Shown here: one piece after another, positions 45,468-54,841 of the stretch
Position numbering within the stretch: position 1 is the stretch's first letter
Layout of the letters: each line of letters starts with the position of its first letter
Source of the DNA: Acetomicrobium hydrogeniformans ATCC BAA-1850
GTDB taxonomy: Bacteria; Synergistota; Synergistia; Synergistales; Acetomicrobiaceae
DNA length: 64,000 nucleotides
Assembly: GCF_000160455.2 (NCBI RefSeq)
Contig: NZ_ACJX03000001.1
Coordinates: forward strand, 124,001-188,000
Direction: 5' to 3'
The notes under the pieces: model-generated
Told to the model about the DNA's origin: nothing
Seen by the model: only the letters and a program-made list of their open reading frames with translations
Database searches by the model: none
Position numbers and translations under genes: made by a program

Positions 45468-46335
45468 TGGCCTTCGCCTCCGCAAAAATCGTCTCCAAAG
45501 CGCGCTTTACCAGGCTTGCCAGGGCTATGCGCTTGTAAGGCGTAGACCAGCGAACGCCCGTGGCAGAGATCATCTCCTCGCTTGCCCTTTCGCCTATCTC
45601 GGGTAGATCAATTTCGCCAATCCTTTTGCCGGCAATCGCTTCCTCGGTCTTGCCGAAGCGAATCGGGTACGCCGTCGCTGCGCCCGGCACAATTCTAGGG
45701 TCAAAGACGGTATCGTCTTTTATGCCCAAGACGACCGCCAGATTAATCCTGGCTATGTTCATGGCCTTTCTTCTTCCTATCTTTTGAAAGTTAGCAAAGT
45801 AACCTTCGCCGAGCAAGGGCACACATACTTCCGTCATTATTTCGTCGCTTTGGCGGTTCGTCCTGTAGGGACCGGCCAAAAACTCGCCAAGTGGAAGCTT
45901 TCTTTCGCCCTTCCGGGAACTCAGTTTCACATGCGCCCCAAGAGCAATGAGGGGAGGAATCAGATCGGCAGCAGGCGAGGCGTTGTTTATGTTTCCTCCC
46001 ACAGTGCCTCTGTTTCTTATCTGGGTCGAACCTATGGTCTTGGCAGCCGAGGCGAGCAAGGAGAAGTACTTGTTAATCACGGGAGACTCCACGAGCATCG
46101 TATGAGTGGATAAAGCCCCTATCGCCACGCAGTCCTTTCTTTCTTCGATGAACTTTAATTCCTTTAATCCGCTTATGTCCAGCAAGTACCCGAAACCCTT
46201 AGCTCGCGCGTTTTCCTTCCTGATGTCCACCAAAAGGTCCGTCCCGCCTGCTATGGCTTTCACGCCTTCGTGAGAGCTGAGAAACTCCAGTGCTTCCTTC
46301 AAAGAAGGAGCTTTAAAAAATTCATAGTCTATCAT
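45460..46335 (-). CDS. Molybdenum hydroxylase C, FAD subunit
   Basis: 291-residue FAD-binding subunit. Flavin motifs AIAGGTDLLVDI and TVGGNINNASPAADLIPPL are complete, so flavin binding is expected. It overlaps the large subunit by four bases (ATGA) and the Fe-S subunit by eight. Order large-FAD-Fe-S is that of E. coli XdhABC. Confidence 0.9.
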   Translation of the reverse strand: MIDYEFFKAPSLKEALEFLSSHEGVKAIAGGTDLLVDIRKENARAKGFGYLLDISGLKELKFIEERKDCVAIGALSTHTMLVESPVINKYFSLLASAAKTIGSTQIRNRGTVGGNINNASPAADLIPPLIALGAHVKLSSRKGERKLPLGEFLAGPYRTNRQSDEIMTEVCVPLLGEGYFANFQKIGRRKAMNIARINLAVVLGIKDDTVFDPRIVPGAATAYPIRFGKTEEAIAGKRIGEIDLPEIGERASEEMISATGVRWSTPYKRIALASLVKRALETIFAEAKANE

Positions 46336-48620
46336 TTTTTGCCACGTCCTTTCCTCAAGGGGTGGCCCAAAAGCACCCTCTCCAAGTTCAACGGCAATGA
46401 TCTTATCCTCCTGCCGGTAGCCTGTGCGATGGCGTTGGCTATGGCTGCTGCTCCAAGCTCAAGCGTAGGCTCCCCTATGGATTTTGCGCCGAAAGGTCCG
46501 TCGGGGTCGGGATTTTCGACGATTATGGGGATTATGTTGGGCATGTCCTTAGATGTGGGAATTATATATTCGTCGAAGTTGGTGTTTGCAATATAACCTT
46601 CGTCGGTCTCCACTTCTTCCATGATGCCGTAACCCAGGCCCATCATAACTCCCCCGTATATTTGCCCTTTCAACATCTCAGGATTTATCGCCCGTCCCAC
46701 ATCGTGGGCGGCCGCCATGTTCAAGACCGTCACCTCGCCCGTCCCCATGTCTACTTCTACCTCGGCTATCTGACAGCCGTAGACGTAGGTGAAGTAAGGG
46801 CTTCCCTTTCCTTCCTCCTCGTCCCAGTGAATGCTTGGCGCCACGTACCATCCGACGTGGGACAGCTGGACGCCGGCCCAAAAAGCTTTGTTCGCCGCCT
46901 CAGCAAAGGAAATCAGCTTTTTGCCATCGGGAGTATATATCCAGTTTTCCTTGAACACCAGGTCGCTTGAAGTCAGTCCGAACTCCTCGGCCAGAAAGAG
47001 GGAAAGGGCCCTCTTGGCGCTCTCGGCGGCCCTCATAACGGAGCTTCCTCCCACTAGGGTGGAGCGCGATGCTACTGTGGAGCCGCTGTCCGGTGAGATC
47101 AAGGTATTGGCCTCGAGGAAGGTTATATGTTTCATCTCTATGCCGAGCTCTTCCGCCGCAATCTGACAGAAGGCTGTCTTAAGACCCTGGCCGTTTTCTG
47201 CCAAACCGCTATAAAGGTAAACGCTTCCGTCCTTTTGGATGGACAAAACCGTTCCGGCAGCGTCTACCGCTTCGGCGCCCAGGCTGCAGCCCCTGTAGCT
47301 TATGGCCATTCCTATGCCTCTGCGCTTGTCGCCCTTTTGGGGCTTGCTGTATTCCCTGTATTTTTTTTCGTAGCCTATGGCCTCTGCGGCCTTTTTCATG
47401 ACTTCAGCTAGGCTTACCTCATGGCGGTCAAGCTTCTGTCCGCTCGCCGTTATGGAGCCGTTCCTTAAGATGTTCTTAAGCCTTATCTCAAGCGGGCTTA
47501 TGCCGAGTTCCTGGGCCAGTTCGTCCATCAGGGACTCGTTTGCAAATATCACCTGTGGGGATCCGTAACCGCGCATGGCGCCTGTGTATACGTTGTTGGT
47601 ATAATATCCGTAGGTGTCGGTCTTGACGTTGGGCACTTCATAAGGTCCCGTCGCCTGAACGACGGACCTCCAGGTGACGAAGGGGGTCTGGCAGGCGTAA
47701 GCCCCGCCGTCGGCTATGGCCTCAATTTCCATAGCCATCAGCTTGCCGTCCTTAGTGGCTCCTACTTTATATTTCATCTTATAGGGATGTCTTTTATAGC
47801 TTTCCAGTATGGACTCTTCCCTGGTGTTTACCATTTTAACGGGTCTGTCGGTTTTTAAGGCCAAAAGGGCTGCCCTGCAGGCCATGGCGGATACGACCTC
47901 ATCTTTGCCGCCAAAGCTGCCGCCTATGTGGTTTTGAACGACCCTTACCTTGCTCAGGTCGGCCTTAAGGCACCTTGCCACGGCGTCCCTGGTGGCAAAG
48001 ACGTTTTGAACGGATCCGTAAATCGTCAGCAGGCTTCCGTTTTCATGAGGGACAGCCACGACAGCCTCGGGCTCTATGTAGCTGTGCTCCACAAACTGGG
48101 TCTCGTACTCTCTCTCGATGATGACATCGCTTCCTGCAAAGCCTTCTTCGACGTTGCCCTTTCTCAATTTGTGGTGAACGACTTCGTTGCTGTCCCTGTC
48201 GGGATGGATGAGATGACTTTCCTTTGATTCCAAGGGGTCAAAAATTCCTTCTATTTCTTCGTATTCCACTTCGATAGCTTCTAAGGCCTTGGCAGCGATA
48301 TCAAGGGATTCTGCCGCCACCATGGCTACGCCGTCGCCTATATAGTAGACGCGCTCCTTTGCTAAAACCTGCTGATCCTTGATGATGACGCCTATTTCGT
48401 TGCAGGGAACTTCTTGGGCCGTCATGACGGCCCATACACCCGGTATAGCACGAGCTTTCTCTACGTTAATGCTTTTTATCCTCGCCGAAGGATGCTTTGC
48501 CCGAAGCACCTTGCCGTAAAGCATCCCGGCAAACTGAAGGTCTGCTCCGTATTTTGCCCTTCCCGTCACCTTCTCGTAGGCGTCGACCCTCTCTACGGGC
48601 TTATTTACTGTGCTAAACAT
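46332..48620 (-). CDS. Molybdenum hydroxylase C, large subunit (XdhA-like)
   Basis: 762-residue molybdopterin subunit. Pocket motifs are GGSFGGKDE, with Asp where classic enzymes have the purine-binding Glu, and AMRGYGSPQ; the catalytic Glu is in GAKSIGEPTL. A carboxylate is retained, so hypoxanthine/xanthine is a reasonable substrate. RBS AGAGGAGG precedes ATG 48620. A perfect 12-bp hairpin separates it from the PreA-like gene upstream. Confidence 0.87.
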   Translation of the reverse strand: MFSTVNKPVERVDAYEKVTGRAKYGADLQFAGMLYGKVLRAKHPSARIKSINVEKARAIPGVWAVMTAQEVPCNEIGVIIKDQQVLAKERVYYIGDGVAMVAAESLDIAAKALEAIEVEYEEIEGIFDPLESKESHLIHPDRDSNEVVHHKLRKGNVEEGFAGSDVIIEREYETQFVEHSYIEPEAVVAVPHENGSLLTIYGSVQNVFATRDAVARCLKADLSKVRVVQNHIGGSFGGKDEVVSAMACRAALLALKTDRPVKMVNTREESILESYKRHPYKMKYKVGATKDGKLMAMEIEAIADGGAYACQTPFVTWRSVVQATGPYEVPNVKTDTYGYYTNNVYTGAMRGYGSPQVIFANESLMDELAQELGISPLEIRLKNILRNGSITASGQKLDRHEVSLAEVMKKAAEAIGYEKKYREYSKPQKGDKRRGIGMAISYRGCSLGAEAVDAAGTVLSIQKDGSVYLYSGLAENGQGLKTAFCQIAAEELGIEMKHITFLEANTLISPDSGSTVASRSTLVGGSSVMRAAESAKRALSLFLAEEFGLTSSDLVFKENWIYTPDGKKLISFAEAANKAFWAGVQLSHVGWYVAPSIHWDEEEGKGSPYFTYVYGCQIAEVEVDMGTGEVTVLNMAAAHDVGRAINPEMLKGQIYGGVMMGLGYGIMEEVETDEGYIANTNFDEYIIPTSKDMPNIIPIIVENPDPDGPFGAKSIGEPTLELGAAAIANAIAQATGRRIRSLPLNLERVLLGHPLRKGRGKK

Positions 48621-48641
48621 CTCTTTTCCTCCTCTGGCCTA

Positions 48642-48680
48642 GCTTTAGCCCTGCAGGCCGCATGCCAACAGGGCTAAAGC
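48642..48680 (-). other. Intercistronic hairpin upstream of hydroxylase C
   Basis: GCTTTAGCCCTG at 48642-48653 and CAGGGCTAAAGC at 48669-48680 form a perfect 12-bp stem with a 15-base loop, just after the PreA-like stop and 22 bases before the hydroxylase start. No T tract follows, so RNA processing or expression balancing is likelier than termination. Confidence 0.6.
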
Positions 48681-48686
48681 AGGTGT

Positions 48687-49778
48687 TTAAGACAGTGTAA
48701 TGGCGCCGACCGGGCAACGCGTGTAGCAAAGCCCGCATCCAAAGCAGGCATCGGTAGTAACGCCAGCCTTGCCGGAAGAGCCTACGTTTATGGCGTAGTA
48801 AACACAGGACTCCTCGCATCTGCGACATCCTATGCACTTTTCCTCATTTACGCTTGGAGTCACCTTGACGAGAGGCTCCTTCCTCGAAGACCACTTTTTA
48901 GCAGTCAGCCCTTTTATTTCCTCAAGGGACGAGTAGCCGTGTTCGTCAAGCCACTTCGACGTCTCCTGAGCTATCCTCTTGAAGGCCTTGGGTCCTTCCA
49001 GGATCGCCTGCGTGCATATCTGGACTGCCGACGCTCCTGCCATGAACATTTCGATTACGTCCTCGCCGCTTGAGACTCCTCCTACCCCGATCACAGGTAT
49101 GGAGACAGCATGCGACAGTTCAAAAACGTGTCGAAGGGCGATCCCCTTGATTGCGGGCCCTGATACCCAACCGTAGCCCGTATCGCTTCCCATGTAGGGA
49201 AGGCCGGTCTTTAAGTCTATGCGAAGGGCAGGGCCGACGGAGTTTATGGCAGCTAAGGCGTCAACGCCCACTTCCTCAAGTTTTTTGCCGAGTTCAGCCA
49301 AATCGGGAACTCCCGGGCTTACCTTTACGATGATCGGCTTTTTGGTGGCCTTCCTTGCAGCCGTTACCGTGTTTAACACGGGAGTCAGGTCGCGGCCCAC
49401 GTAGTGAGTGGAAAGCTCGAAGGCATCGGCGAAGGGTTCGGTCTTGGGAATGAGATCGGTCAGCTCTTCGGCCGTATATCCCAATCCAACTATTATCGGA
49501 ACGGGCAGTTCGTAAATCTTATCATATTCTTCTTTAAGCCAATGCTCGGGCGAATGCTCCGACCAAAGCTCTGTATTTATGAAGCTTTCCTTGAAGGCAG
49601 CCATGCACGGGCGCGGAACGTCTGCAGCCTTGGCGGATATGGTCTTCGTGACTACGCCGCCTGCTCCACCTTCTACCATTCTCTTTATGGTCTCGTAATT
49701 CCTTGAAGGAGGTCCTGCAGCTATTATCAGGGGATTTTCGAATTCCATCCCCGCTATCTTAACTTTTAGGTTAGACAT
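48687..49778 (-). CDS. PreA-like flavoprotein (dihydroorotate/dihydropyrimidine dehydrogenase family)
   Basis: 363 residues. An FMN-binding TIM barrel (residues 1 to about 290) carries VKVSPGVPDL, INSVGP and GVGGVSSGED. A C-terminal ferredoxin domain has two 4Fe-4S sets: C315, C318, C321, C325 and C345, C348, C351, C355. The loop that in dihydropyrimidine dehydrogenase reads SCP, with the catalytic Cys, here reads ELSTHYVG at 121-128, with no Cys. So dihydrouracil chemistry is doubtful. Placed between the YgeW-like gene and hydroxylase C, it may reduce or oxidise a purine-derived intermediate. RBS AAAGGAGG. Confidence 0.82.
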   Translation of the reverse strand: MSNLKVKIAGMEFENPLIIAAGPPSRNYETIKRMVEGGAGGVVTKTISAKAADVPRPCMAAFKESFINTELWSEHSPEHWLKEEYDKIYELPVPIIVGLGYTAEELTDLIPKTEPFADAFELSTHYVGRDLTPVLNTVTAARKATKKPIIVKVSPGVPDLAELGKKLEEVGVDALAAINSVGPALRIDLKTGLPYMGSDTGYGWVSGPAIKGIALRHVFELSHAVSIPVIGVGGVSSGEDVIEMFMAGASAVQICTQAILEGPKAFKRIAQETSKWLDEHGYSSLEEIKGLTAKKWSSRKEPLVKVTPSVNEEKCIGCRRCEESCVYYAINVGSSGKAGVTTDACFGCGLCYTRCPVGAITLS

Positions 49779-49797
49779 CTCTCTTTGCCTCCTTTTT

Positions 49798-50781
49798 TTA
49801 CTTTCCGCCCATCGTCAGGGTCATGACGGCCTTGGCCGTGTGTATCCTGTTTTCGGCTTCGTCGTAGACTATGGAATGAGGTCCGTCTATCACGCTGTCT
49901 TCGACCTCATTCTTGCGGTCTGCCGGGAGTGCGTGCATGTACATGACGTCGGGGTCAGCTAAGCTCATCATCTTCTCCGTGCACTTCCAGTGCTTGTTGG
50001 CCTCAAGGCGCGGGTTGATGACCGCCGGGTCAGGGTTAGTCACCCAGTCTCCCCAGTTTTTGGGGATGACCACGTGTGCTCCTTCGTAAGCCTCCTCCTG
50101 GTTATGGGTGATCCTTAAGCTTCCGCCGTTTGCCTTGGCGTTTTCCTCGGCTTGCTTTATGGCCCAATCCGGAAGGTCGTATCCTTCCGGGTAGGCTAGC
50201 GTCACGTCCATGCCGTACCTTGGGAAAAGAAGGACCTGACTCAATGGCACCGATATGGGTTTTTTGTGGGTCGTGGCGTAAGCCCAGATTATCGAGACCT
50301 TAAGCCTCTGGGTGTCTTTGACCTTTTCTTTGATGGTCATCAAGTCGGCCAGCACCTGCATGGGGTGGTAAAGGTCGCACTGGAGGTTCATGACCGGCAC
50401 TGTGGCCCACTGAGCCATCTCCCGCAGGTACTTGTTTCCTATACCCCAGAAGCAATTCCTGCAGGCTATGCCGTGGCCGAACCGCGAGAGTATGATGGCC
50501 GTGTCCTTGGCCGATTCGCCGTGGGCGATCTGCATAGTGCTGGTATCAAGGTAGTTCGCGTGTCCGCCAAGCTGAGCAATGCCGGCTTCCATCGAATTTC
50601 GCGTCCTCGTCGACTGCTCGAAGAACATCAAAAATATGGTTTTATAGGAAAGATAAGGTGTGGGAACTCCCATGGCAAAATGTCTTTTAAGCTCAAAGGA
50701 GACGTCCAAAAGGGTATCGACCTCTTCCTTCGTCCACTCTTGGAGCGTTATAAAATGCTTGTTATGAAACTGCGTCTGCAT
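49798..50781 (-). CDS. ygeW: YgeW-like carbamoyltransferase
   Basis: 327-residue member of the aspartate/ornithine carbamoyltransferase family. Carbamoyl-phosphate motifs are STRTR at 57-61 and HPMQ at 139-142. The amino-acid-binding loop reads HALPAD at 283-288 instead of the HCLP of ornithine enzymes, so the second substrate differs. YgeW-type proteins belong to anaerobic urate/purine degradation loci, where a carbamoyl group from the opened ring is thought to be recovered as carbamoyl phosphate. It is shorter than E. coli YgeW. RBS GAGGGGGT precedes ATG 50781; ygeY is 19 bases upstream. Confidence 0.8.
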   Translation of the reverse strand: MQTQFHNKHFITLQEWTKEEVDTLLDVSFELKRHFAMGVPTPYLSYKTIFLMFFEQSTRTRNSMEAGIAQLGGHANYLDTSTMQIAHGESAKDTAIILSRFGHGIACRNCFWGIGNKYLREMAQWATVPVMNLQCDLYHPMQVLADLMTIKEKVKDTQRLKVSIIWAYATTHKKPISVPLSQVLLFPRYGMDVTLAYPEGYDLPDWAIKQAEENAKANGGSLRITHNQEEAYEGAHVVIPKNWGDWVTNPDPAVINPRLEANKHWKCTEKMMSLADPDVMYMHALPADRKNEVEDSVIDGPHSIVYDEAENRIHTAKAVMTLTMGGK

Positions 50782-50800
50782 ATCTTTTTACCCCCTCACA

Positions 50801-52006
50801 TTAATTTTTCACATTTGAATATACGTAAGGAACGGCAGCGTAAAGGGCAGCAGCCTTCACCAGCTCATCCTTCCAGGTCAGCTCGTTTGGAGCGTGGGCC
50901 TGATCCTCGTGGCCCGGACCGAAGCCTATGCATGGAATACCGTAACGACCCATGATGGAAACACCGTTAGTGGAAAAGGTCCACTTGTCGACTATGGGAT
51001 CTTCGCCAAAAAGCTTTTTATATGATTCGACCACGGTCCTGCAGGCAGGATGATCTTCTTCTACCACCCACGTTGGGAAATAGCAGTCCGTAGGATAGAC
51101 CAACCCTTTCCAGGAGGGACGCGAGTAGGAATAAAGGGACACTTCAGCGCCGCAGTCCTTAACGGCAGGCAGCCTCCTAACCTGTTCCAAGGCTTCCTGC
51201 CAGGTCTCTCCCTTGGTAAGACGTCTGTCTATAGAAATGGTGCAGCTGTCGGCGACGGCACACCTCGACGGAGATGTAAAGAAGATCTCAGAAACGGTCA
51301 AGCTTCCCTTGCCCAAAAACTCGTCGTAGGCAAGGTTTTCATGAAGGGCCCTAAGCTCAAGGATAATGGGAGCCATCTTGTATATGGCGTTTATGCCCCT
51401 TTCAGGCGCGGAACCGTGGCAGGACACTCCTTTGGTCGTAACCTTTATCTCCATCCTCCCGCGCTGGCCCCTGTGGATCTTGCACGATGTCGGCTCGGTT
51501 ATAAGCACGAACTCGGGCCTTATCTTGTCTTCCTCTATGATGTACTGCCAACACAATCCGTCGCAGTCCTCCTCCTGAACGGTCCCCGTTATGAGCACCG
51601 TGCAGTCGCCAAGCAGCCCAAGCTCTTTCATTATCTTTACCCCATAGACCATGGATGCCATTCCACCCTTTTGGTCGCTTGCGCCCCTTCCGCCGATGAC
51701 TTGCTCGTCCTCATAACCCTTGTAAGGATCGAACTTCCAAAGGGATGGATCCCCCACATCCACGGTATCTATGTGAGCATCCATGGCAATCAGCTTAGGA
51801 CCGTTTCCCACGTATCCCAGGACGTTTCCCATGGGGTCTATCTCCACCTTGTCGAAGCCCACATGTTCCATCTCCTGGGCTATCCTTTTTATCACCGCCT
51901 CCTCGCCTGAGCTTTGGCTTGGAAGGGCGATGATGTCCCTCAAAAACTTGCTTATGTTGGCCCTATAGCCCTCGGCCCTTGACAAAATTTCCTTGCTAAG
52001 TTCCAC
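50801..52006 (-). CDS. ygeY: YgeY-like M20 family metallohydrolase
   Basis: 401-residue M20 peptidase-family hydrolase with the full catalytic set: H78 and D80 ([10 protein letters not shown]), D111 (GRGASDQKG), E145 base and E146 ligand (VQEEDCDG), Glu in [14 protein letters not shown], and the C-terminal His in [10 protein letters not shown]. YgeY is part of the urate/purine degradation gene set and probably cleaves an amide or carbamoyl bond of a ring-opened intermediate. GTG start behind GGGGGG. Compare the inactive-looking paralogue at 54842. Confidence 0.85.
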   Translation of the reverse strand: MELSKEILSRAEGYRANISKFLRDIIALPSQSSGEEAVIKRIAQEMEHVGFDKVEIDPMGNVLGYVGNGPKLIAMDAHIDTVDVGDPSLWKFDPYKGYEDEQVIGGRGASDQKGGMASMVYGVKIMKELGLLGDCTVLITGTVQEEDCDGLCWQYIIEEDKIRPEFVLITEPTSCKIHRGQRGRMEIKVTTKGVSCHGSAPERGINAIYKMAPIILELRALHENLAYDEFLGKGSLTVSEIFFTSPSRCAVADSCTISIDRRLTKGETWQEALEQVRRLPAVKDCGAEVSLYSYSRPSWKGLVYPTDCYFPTWVVEEDHPACRTVVESYKKLFGEDPIVDKWTFSTNGVSIMGRYGIPCIGFGPGHEDQAHAPNELTWKDELVKAAALYAAVPYVYSNVKN

Positions 52007-52044
52007 GTCAATCCCCCCTAACGGCAGATGCCTGAGTTTGGTTT

Positions 52045-53520
52045 TCAGTTAAGTTTTTTCAAGAGGCCTGTTTTCTCGTTAAACTGCTTTATCAGCTCGT
52101 CGATCTTTGGAGCCATATCGTGTATGCTGCCCCAGTAGTTGTCGTAATCGAACCACTGGGCGTTGAGCTCGTCGGCCGATTTGCCCTGCTGCTCGACCCA
52201 GGTGTAGTACTTGAGGTTGTGAATGCGGAACCTGTCGTAATAGGAAAGCTCGAGCATCCAATCGGAGGTCTGAGACAGCATGTGAACGTGGTGATCCTTT
52301 TCCGCCATGCGCTCGTCGTAAGGACCTTCGCGGTCGCTCATCTCTTGGATTCTTGAGCGGTACATGTCGGCAGAGTCGGTAAAGACAGTGAAAATCACCT
52401 CATGTTCCGTCAAACCGTAGTACTTTGCCATCTTCACGGCACCTATGACGTTGGCAATGCCGGAAATTCCAAGTAGGGACAATTTGTCGGTGACTTCCCT
52501 GGGAATGCCTATGGAGTTCAGGTACCTTTTTCCTGCCTCTTCGTTGAAAAGCCTGAGCAGGCGCAGGCAGGACTCGTCGTCGATATCGATGACCATATCT
52601 GTATTTTTTACGTTATGGATCCAGGGAACGTGCTTGTCGCCGATGCCTTCGATCCTGTGGTCCCCGAAACCGTTATAGAGGAGCGTCGGGCACTGCATTG
52701 CCTCGCCAACGGCGATCTTGCTGTCCGGGAAAATTGTCTTCATATAGTCGCCGCAACCCAGCGTCCCGGCCGAGCCGGATGTGAGCACGACGCCAAAGTA
52801 CCTCTCTCCGGAAGCTGCCAGTTCGTTAACCACTTCTTCCATGGCATGTCCAGTGACCTCGTAGTGCCACAGGTGGTTTCCAAACTCCTCGAACTGGTTG
52901 AATACAACTACGTCATCTCTGGTGCGCTTTAATTCCCAGGTCTTGTCGAAGATCTCCTTGACGTTGCTTTCGCCTCCGGGCGTGGTTATGATCTCGCCTG
53001 CGACGCTTTTAAGCCATTCAAATCTCTCCCTGCTCATGCCTTCGGGAAGTATGGCGATGGAATCACACCCCAGTAACTGGGCATTGTAAGCTCCGCCCCT
53101 GCAGTAGTTTCCGGTAGAAGGCCAGACCGCTTTTTGGGAAGTCGGGTCGAACTGCCCTGTAACCAGACGCGGAACCAAGCAGCCGTAAGTTGCCCCGACT
53201 TTATGTGCCCCCGTGGGGAACCACTTACCGACCAAGGCCACTATCTTGGCCTTTACCCCAGTTATCTCAGGCGGCATGACGAAGTAGTTGACCTTGCCAA
53301 ATGTCCCGCCCTTCTCCTTGGGCTCGTTCTTCCAAGTTATGCGAAAGAGGTTAAGGGAATTTACATCCCAAAGGCCCACACCTTTAAGCTTTCCCTTAAT
53401 AGCTTGGGGAATCTTGGTCGGATCTTTCATTTGCTCGAAGGTCGGAAGGATGATGCCCCTCTCTTTCGCCCTCTCGACTGCTTTTTTCAATATCTCTTCG
53501 TTGATGGTAAGGTCTATCAA
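52045..53520 (-). CDS. Fold-type-II PLP enzyme (TrpB/cysteine synthase-like)
   Basis: 491-residue PLP enzyme of the tryptophan-synthase-beta fold. The PLP lysine is K107 in [13 protein letters not shown]. The phosphate loop appears as [14 protein letters not shown], and a long C-terminal part carries [15 protein letters not shown]. It is not YgeX, the 2,3-diaminopropionate ammonia-lyase of known loci, which is about 100 residues shorter and has a different lysine motif. It lies between ygeY and a threonine-synthase-like gene and may do the YgeX step. TTG start behind AAAGGAG. Confidence 0.75.
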   Translation of the reverse strand: MIDLTINEEILKKAVERAKERGIILPTFEQMKDPTKIPQAIKGKLKGVGLWDVNSLNLFRITWKNEPKEKGGTFGKVNYFVMPPEITGVKAKIVALVGKWFPTGAHKVGATYGCLVPRLVTGQFDPTSQKAVWPSTGNYCRGGAYNAQLLGCDSIAILPEGMSRERFEWLKSVAGEIITTPGGESNVKEIFDKTWELKRTRDDVVVFNQFEEFGNHLWHYEVTGHAMEEVVNELAASGERYFGVVLTSGSAGTLGCGDYMKTIFPDSKIAVGEAMQCPTLLYNGFGDHRIEGIGDKHVPWIHNVKNTDMVIDIDDESCLRLLRLFNEEAGKRYLNSIGIPREVTDKLSLLGISGIANVIGAVKMAKYYGLTEHEVIFTVFTDSADMYRSRIQEMSDREGPYDERMAEKDHHVHMLSQTSDWMLELSYYDRFRIHNLKYYTWVEQQGKSADELNAQWFDYDNYWGSIHDMAPKIDELIKQFNEKTGLLKKLN

Positions 53521-53550
53521 TTTCGCTCTCTCCTTTTTGTTTATATTTAT

Positions 53551-54801
53551 CTAATTTTTTTGATTCATAGATCCGAGAACTTGATTTACCGCTTCAAGCG
53601 TGGGTTCGACGAGGAAAGGACTGCCTGCAGCCTTTTTTGCGCTTTCGGAATCCTTCAGGCCGTTTCCGGTAACTATTACTGCCACACGCTCATTGCTGCC
53701 CAGTTTGCCTGTATGGGCATACTTAAGCAACCCCGCAAAACCCGTAACGCCTGCGGGCTCGCCAAACACTCCGCTGGTGCGGGCCAACAACCTCATAGCC
53801 TCAAGTATCTGGTCGTCCGACACAGCGACCATATCGCCACTCGATTTTCTGACAGCTCTAAGAGCCTTTGCCCAGTTTCGCGGTTCGCCCACGGCTATGC
53901 TGTCGGCCAACGTATTGGTGGGTTCCTTTTCGATGACGTTTTTGCCTTCTTTAAAGGCCTTATATATGGGACAAGCGCCTTCTGCCTGAACGCCTATCAG
54001 CTGAGGGATACGACTTATCAGCCCTATTTGTTTTAAGTCGTAAAAGGCCTTGTAAAAGCTGCTTATTATGCAGCCGTCGCCTACCGAGACGAACACCTTG
54101 TCGGGCAGGTCGAAGGACAGCTCCTCGGCCAGCTCCAGCCCGCAGGTCTTTTTGCCCTCCACCAGATAGGGATTGATGGCGCTGTTTCTGTTGTACCAAC
54201 CGTAAGCATCTATGGCCTTCACGGCGAGCTTAAAGGCATCCTCGTAGGTGCCTTTTACCAAAAATACCTTGGCCCCGTAGATCAAAAGTTGGGTCACCTT
54301 GTTTACCGGAGCCTTTTCGGGCACGAATATGTAGCAGTCAAGCCCTGCGACGGCAGCGCATCCTGCCAGAGAGCTTGCGGCGTTACCGGTAGAGGCGCAC
54401 GCTATGGACGTAGCGCCCTTTTCTCTGGCCTTGGCCACACCTACAAAGCTCGCCCTGTCCTTGAATGATGCCGTTGGGTTCCTTCCGTCGTCTTTTATTA
54501 AGACCTGTTTAATGCCCAGCTTTTTTGCCCAATAGGTGCTTTCGTAAAGAGGTGAACAGCCGACTTTCAGGTTTGGGAAAAAGGTCGGATCATTTATGGG
54601 AAGAAGCTCTATGTAGCGGGAGATGCTTCTTTCTTTATTTCCGGCTAAAGCCTCGGGCGTAAATTTCCGCCTCACATCATCGTAATCGTAGAATACGTCC
54701 AGGGTGCCATCGGGCCCGCAATCAGGACAGGTAAAGACGTCGCTGTTCGGGTCGAATTCCCTTCCGCAAAGCACGCACTTTAGTTTATCCGCTGAAGCCA
54801 C
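53551..54801 (-). CDS. Threonine-synthase-like PLP enzyme with zinc ribbon
   Basis: 416 residues. An N-terminal zinc ribbon has CVLC and CPDC pairs near residues 9-28. The PLP lysine is in RNPTASFKDRAS, about residue 114. The glycine loop is STGNAASSLAGCAAVAG, and VSVGDGC and VTGNGLKD follow. It resembles threonine synthase, but homoserine genes are absent nearby. In this operon a beta-elimination on a diamino acid from purine breakdown is plausible. GTG 54801 is eight bases from AGGAGG; ATG 54807 lies too close to it. Confidence 0.75.
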   Translation of the reverse strand: MASADKLKCVLCGREFDPNSDVFTCPDCGPDGTLDVFYDYDDVRRKFTPEALAGNKERSISRYIELLPINDPTFFPNLKVGCSPLYESTYWAKKLGIKQVLIKDDGRNPTASFKDRASFVGVAKAREKGATSIACASTGNAASSLAGCAAVAGLDCYIFVPEKAPVNKVTQLLIYGAKVFLVKGTYEDAFKLAVKAIDAYGWYNRNSAINPYLVEGKKTCGLELAEELSFDLPDKVFVSVGDGCIISSFYKAFYDLKQIGLISRIPQLIGVQAEGACPIYKAFKEGKNVIEKEPTNTLADSIAVGEPRNWAKALRAVRKSSGDMVAVSDDQILEAMRLLARTSGVFGEPAGVTGFAGLLKYAHTGKLGSNERVAVIVTGNGLKDSESAKKAAGSPFLVEPTLEAVNQVLGSMNQKN

Positions 54802-54841
54802 GATCATTACCTCCTAATCTTTTATCTTTGAATTGTAAAAA

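Noticed and set aside
51050-51910. 286-codon plus-strand ORF opposite ygeY
   Set aside because: Antisense shadow of a gene with all catalytic motifs in place.
52045-53520. Naming this gene ygeX
   Set aside because: Its length and PLP lysine motif differ from 2,3-diaminopropionate ammonia-lyase; only the genomic position is suggestive.
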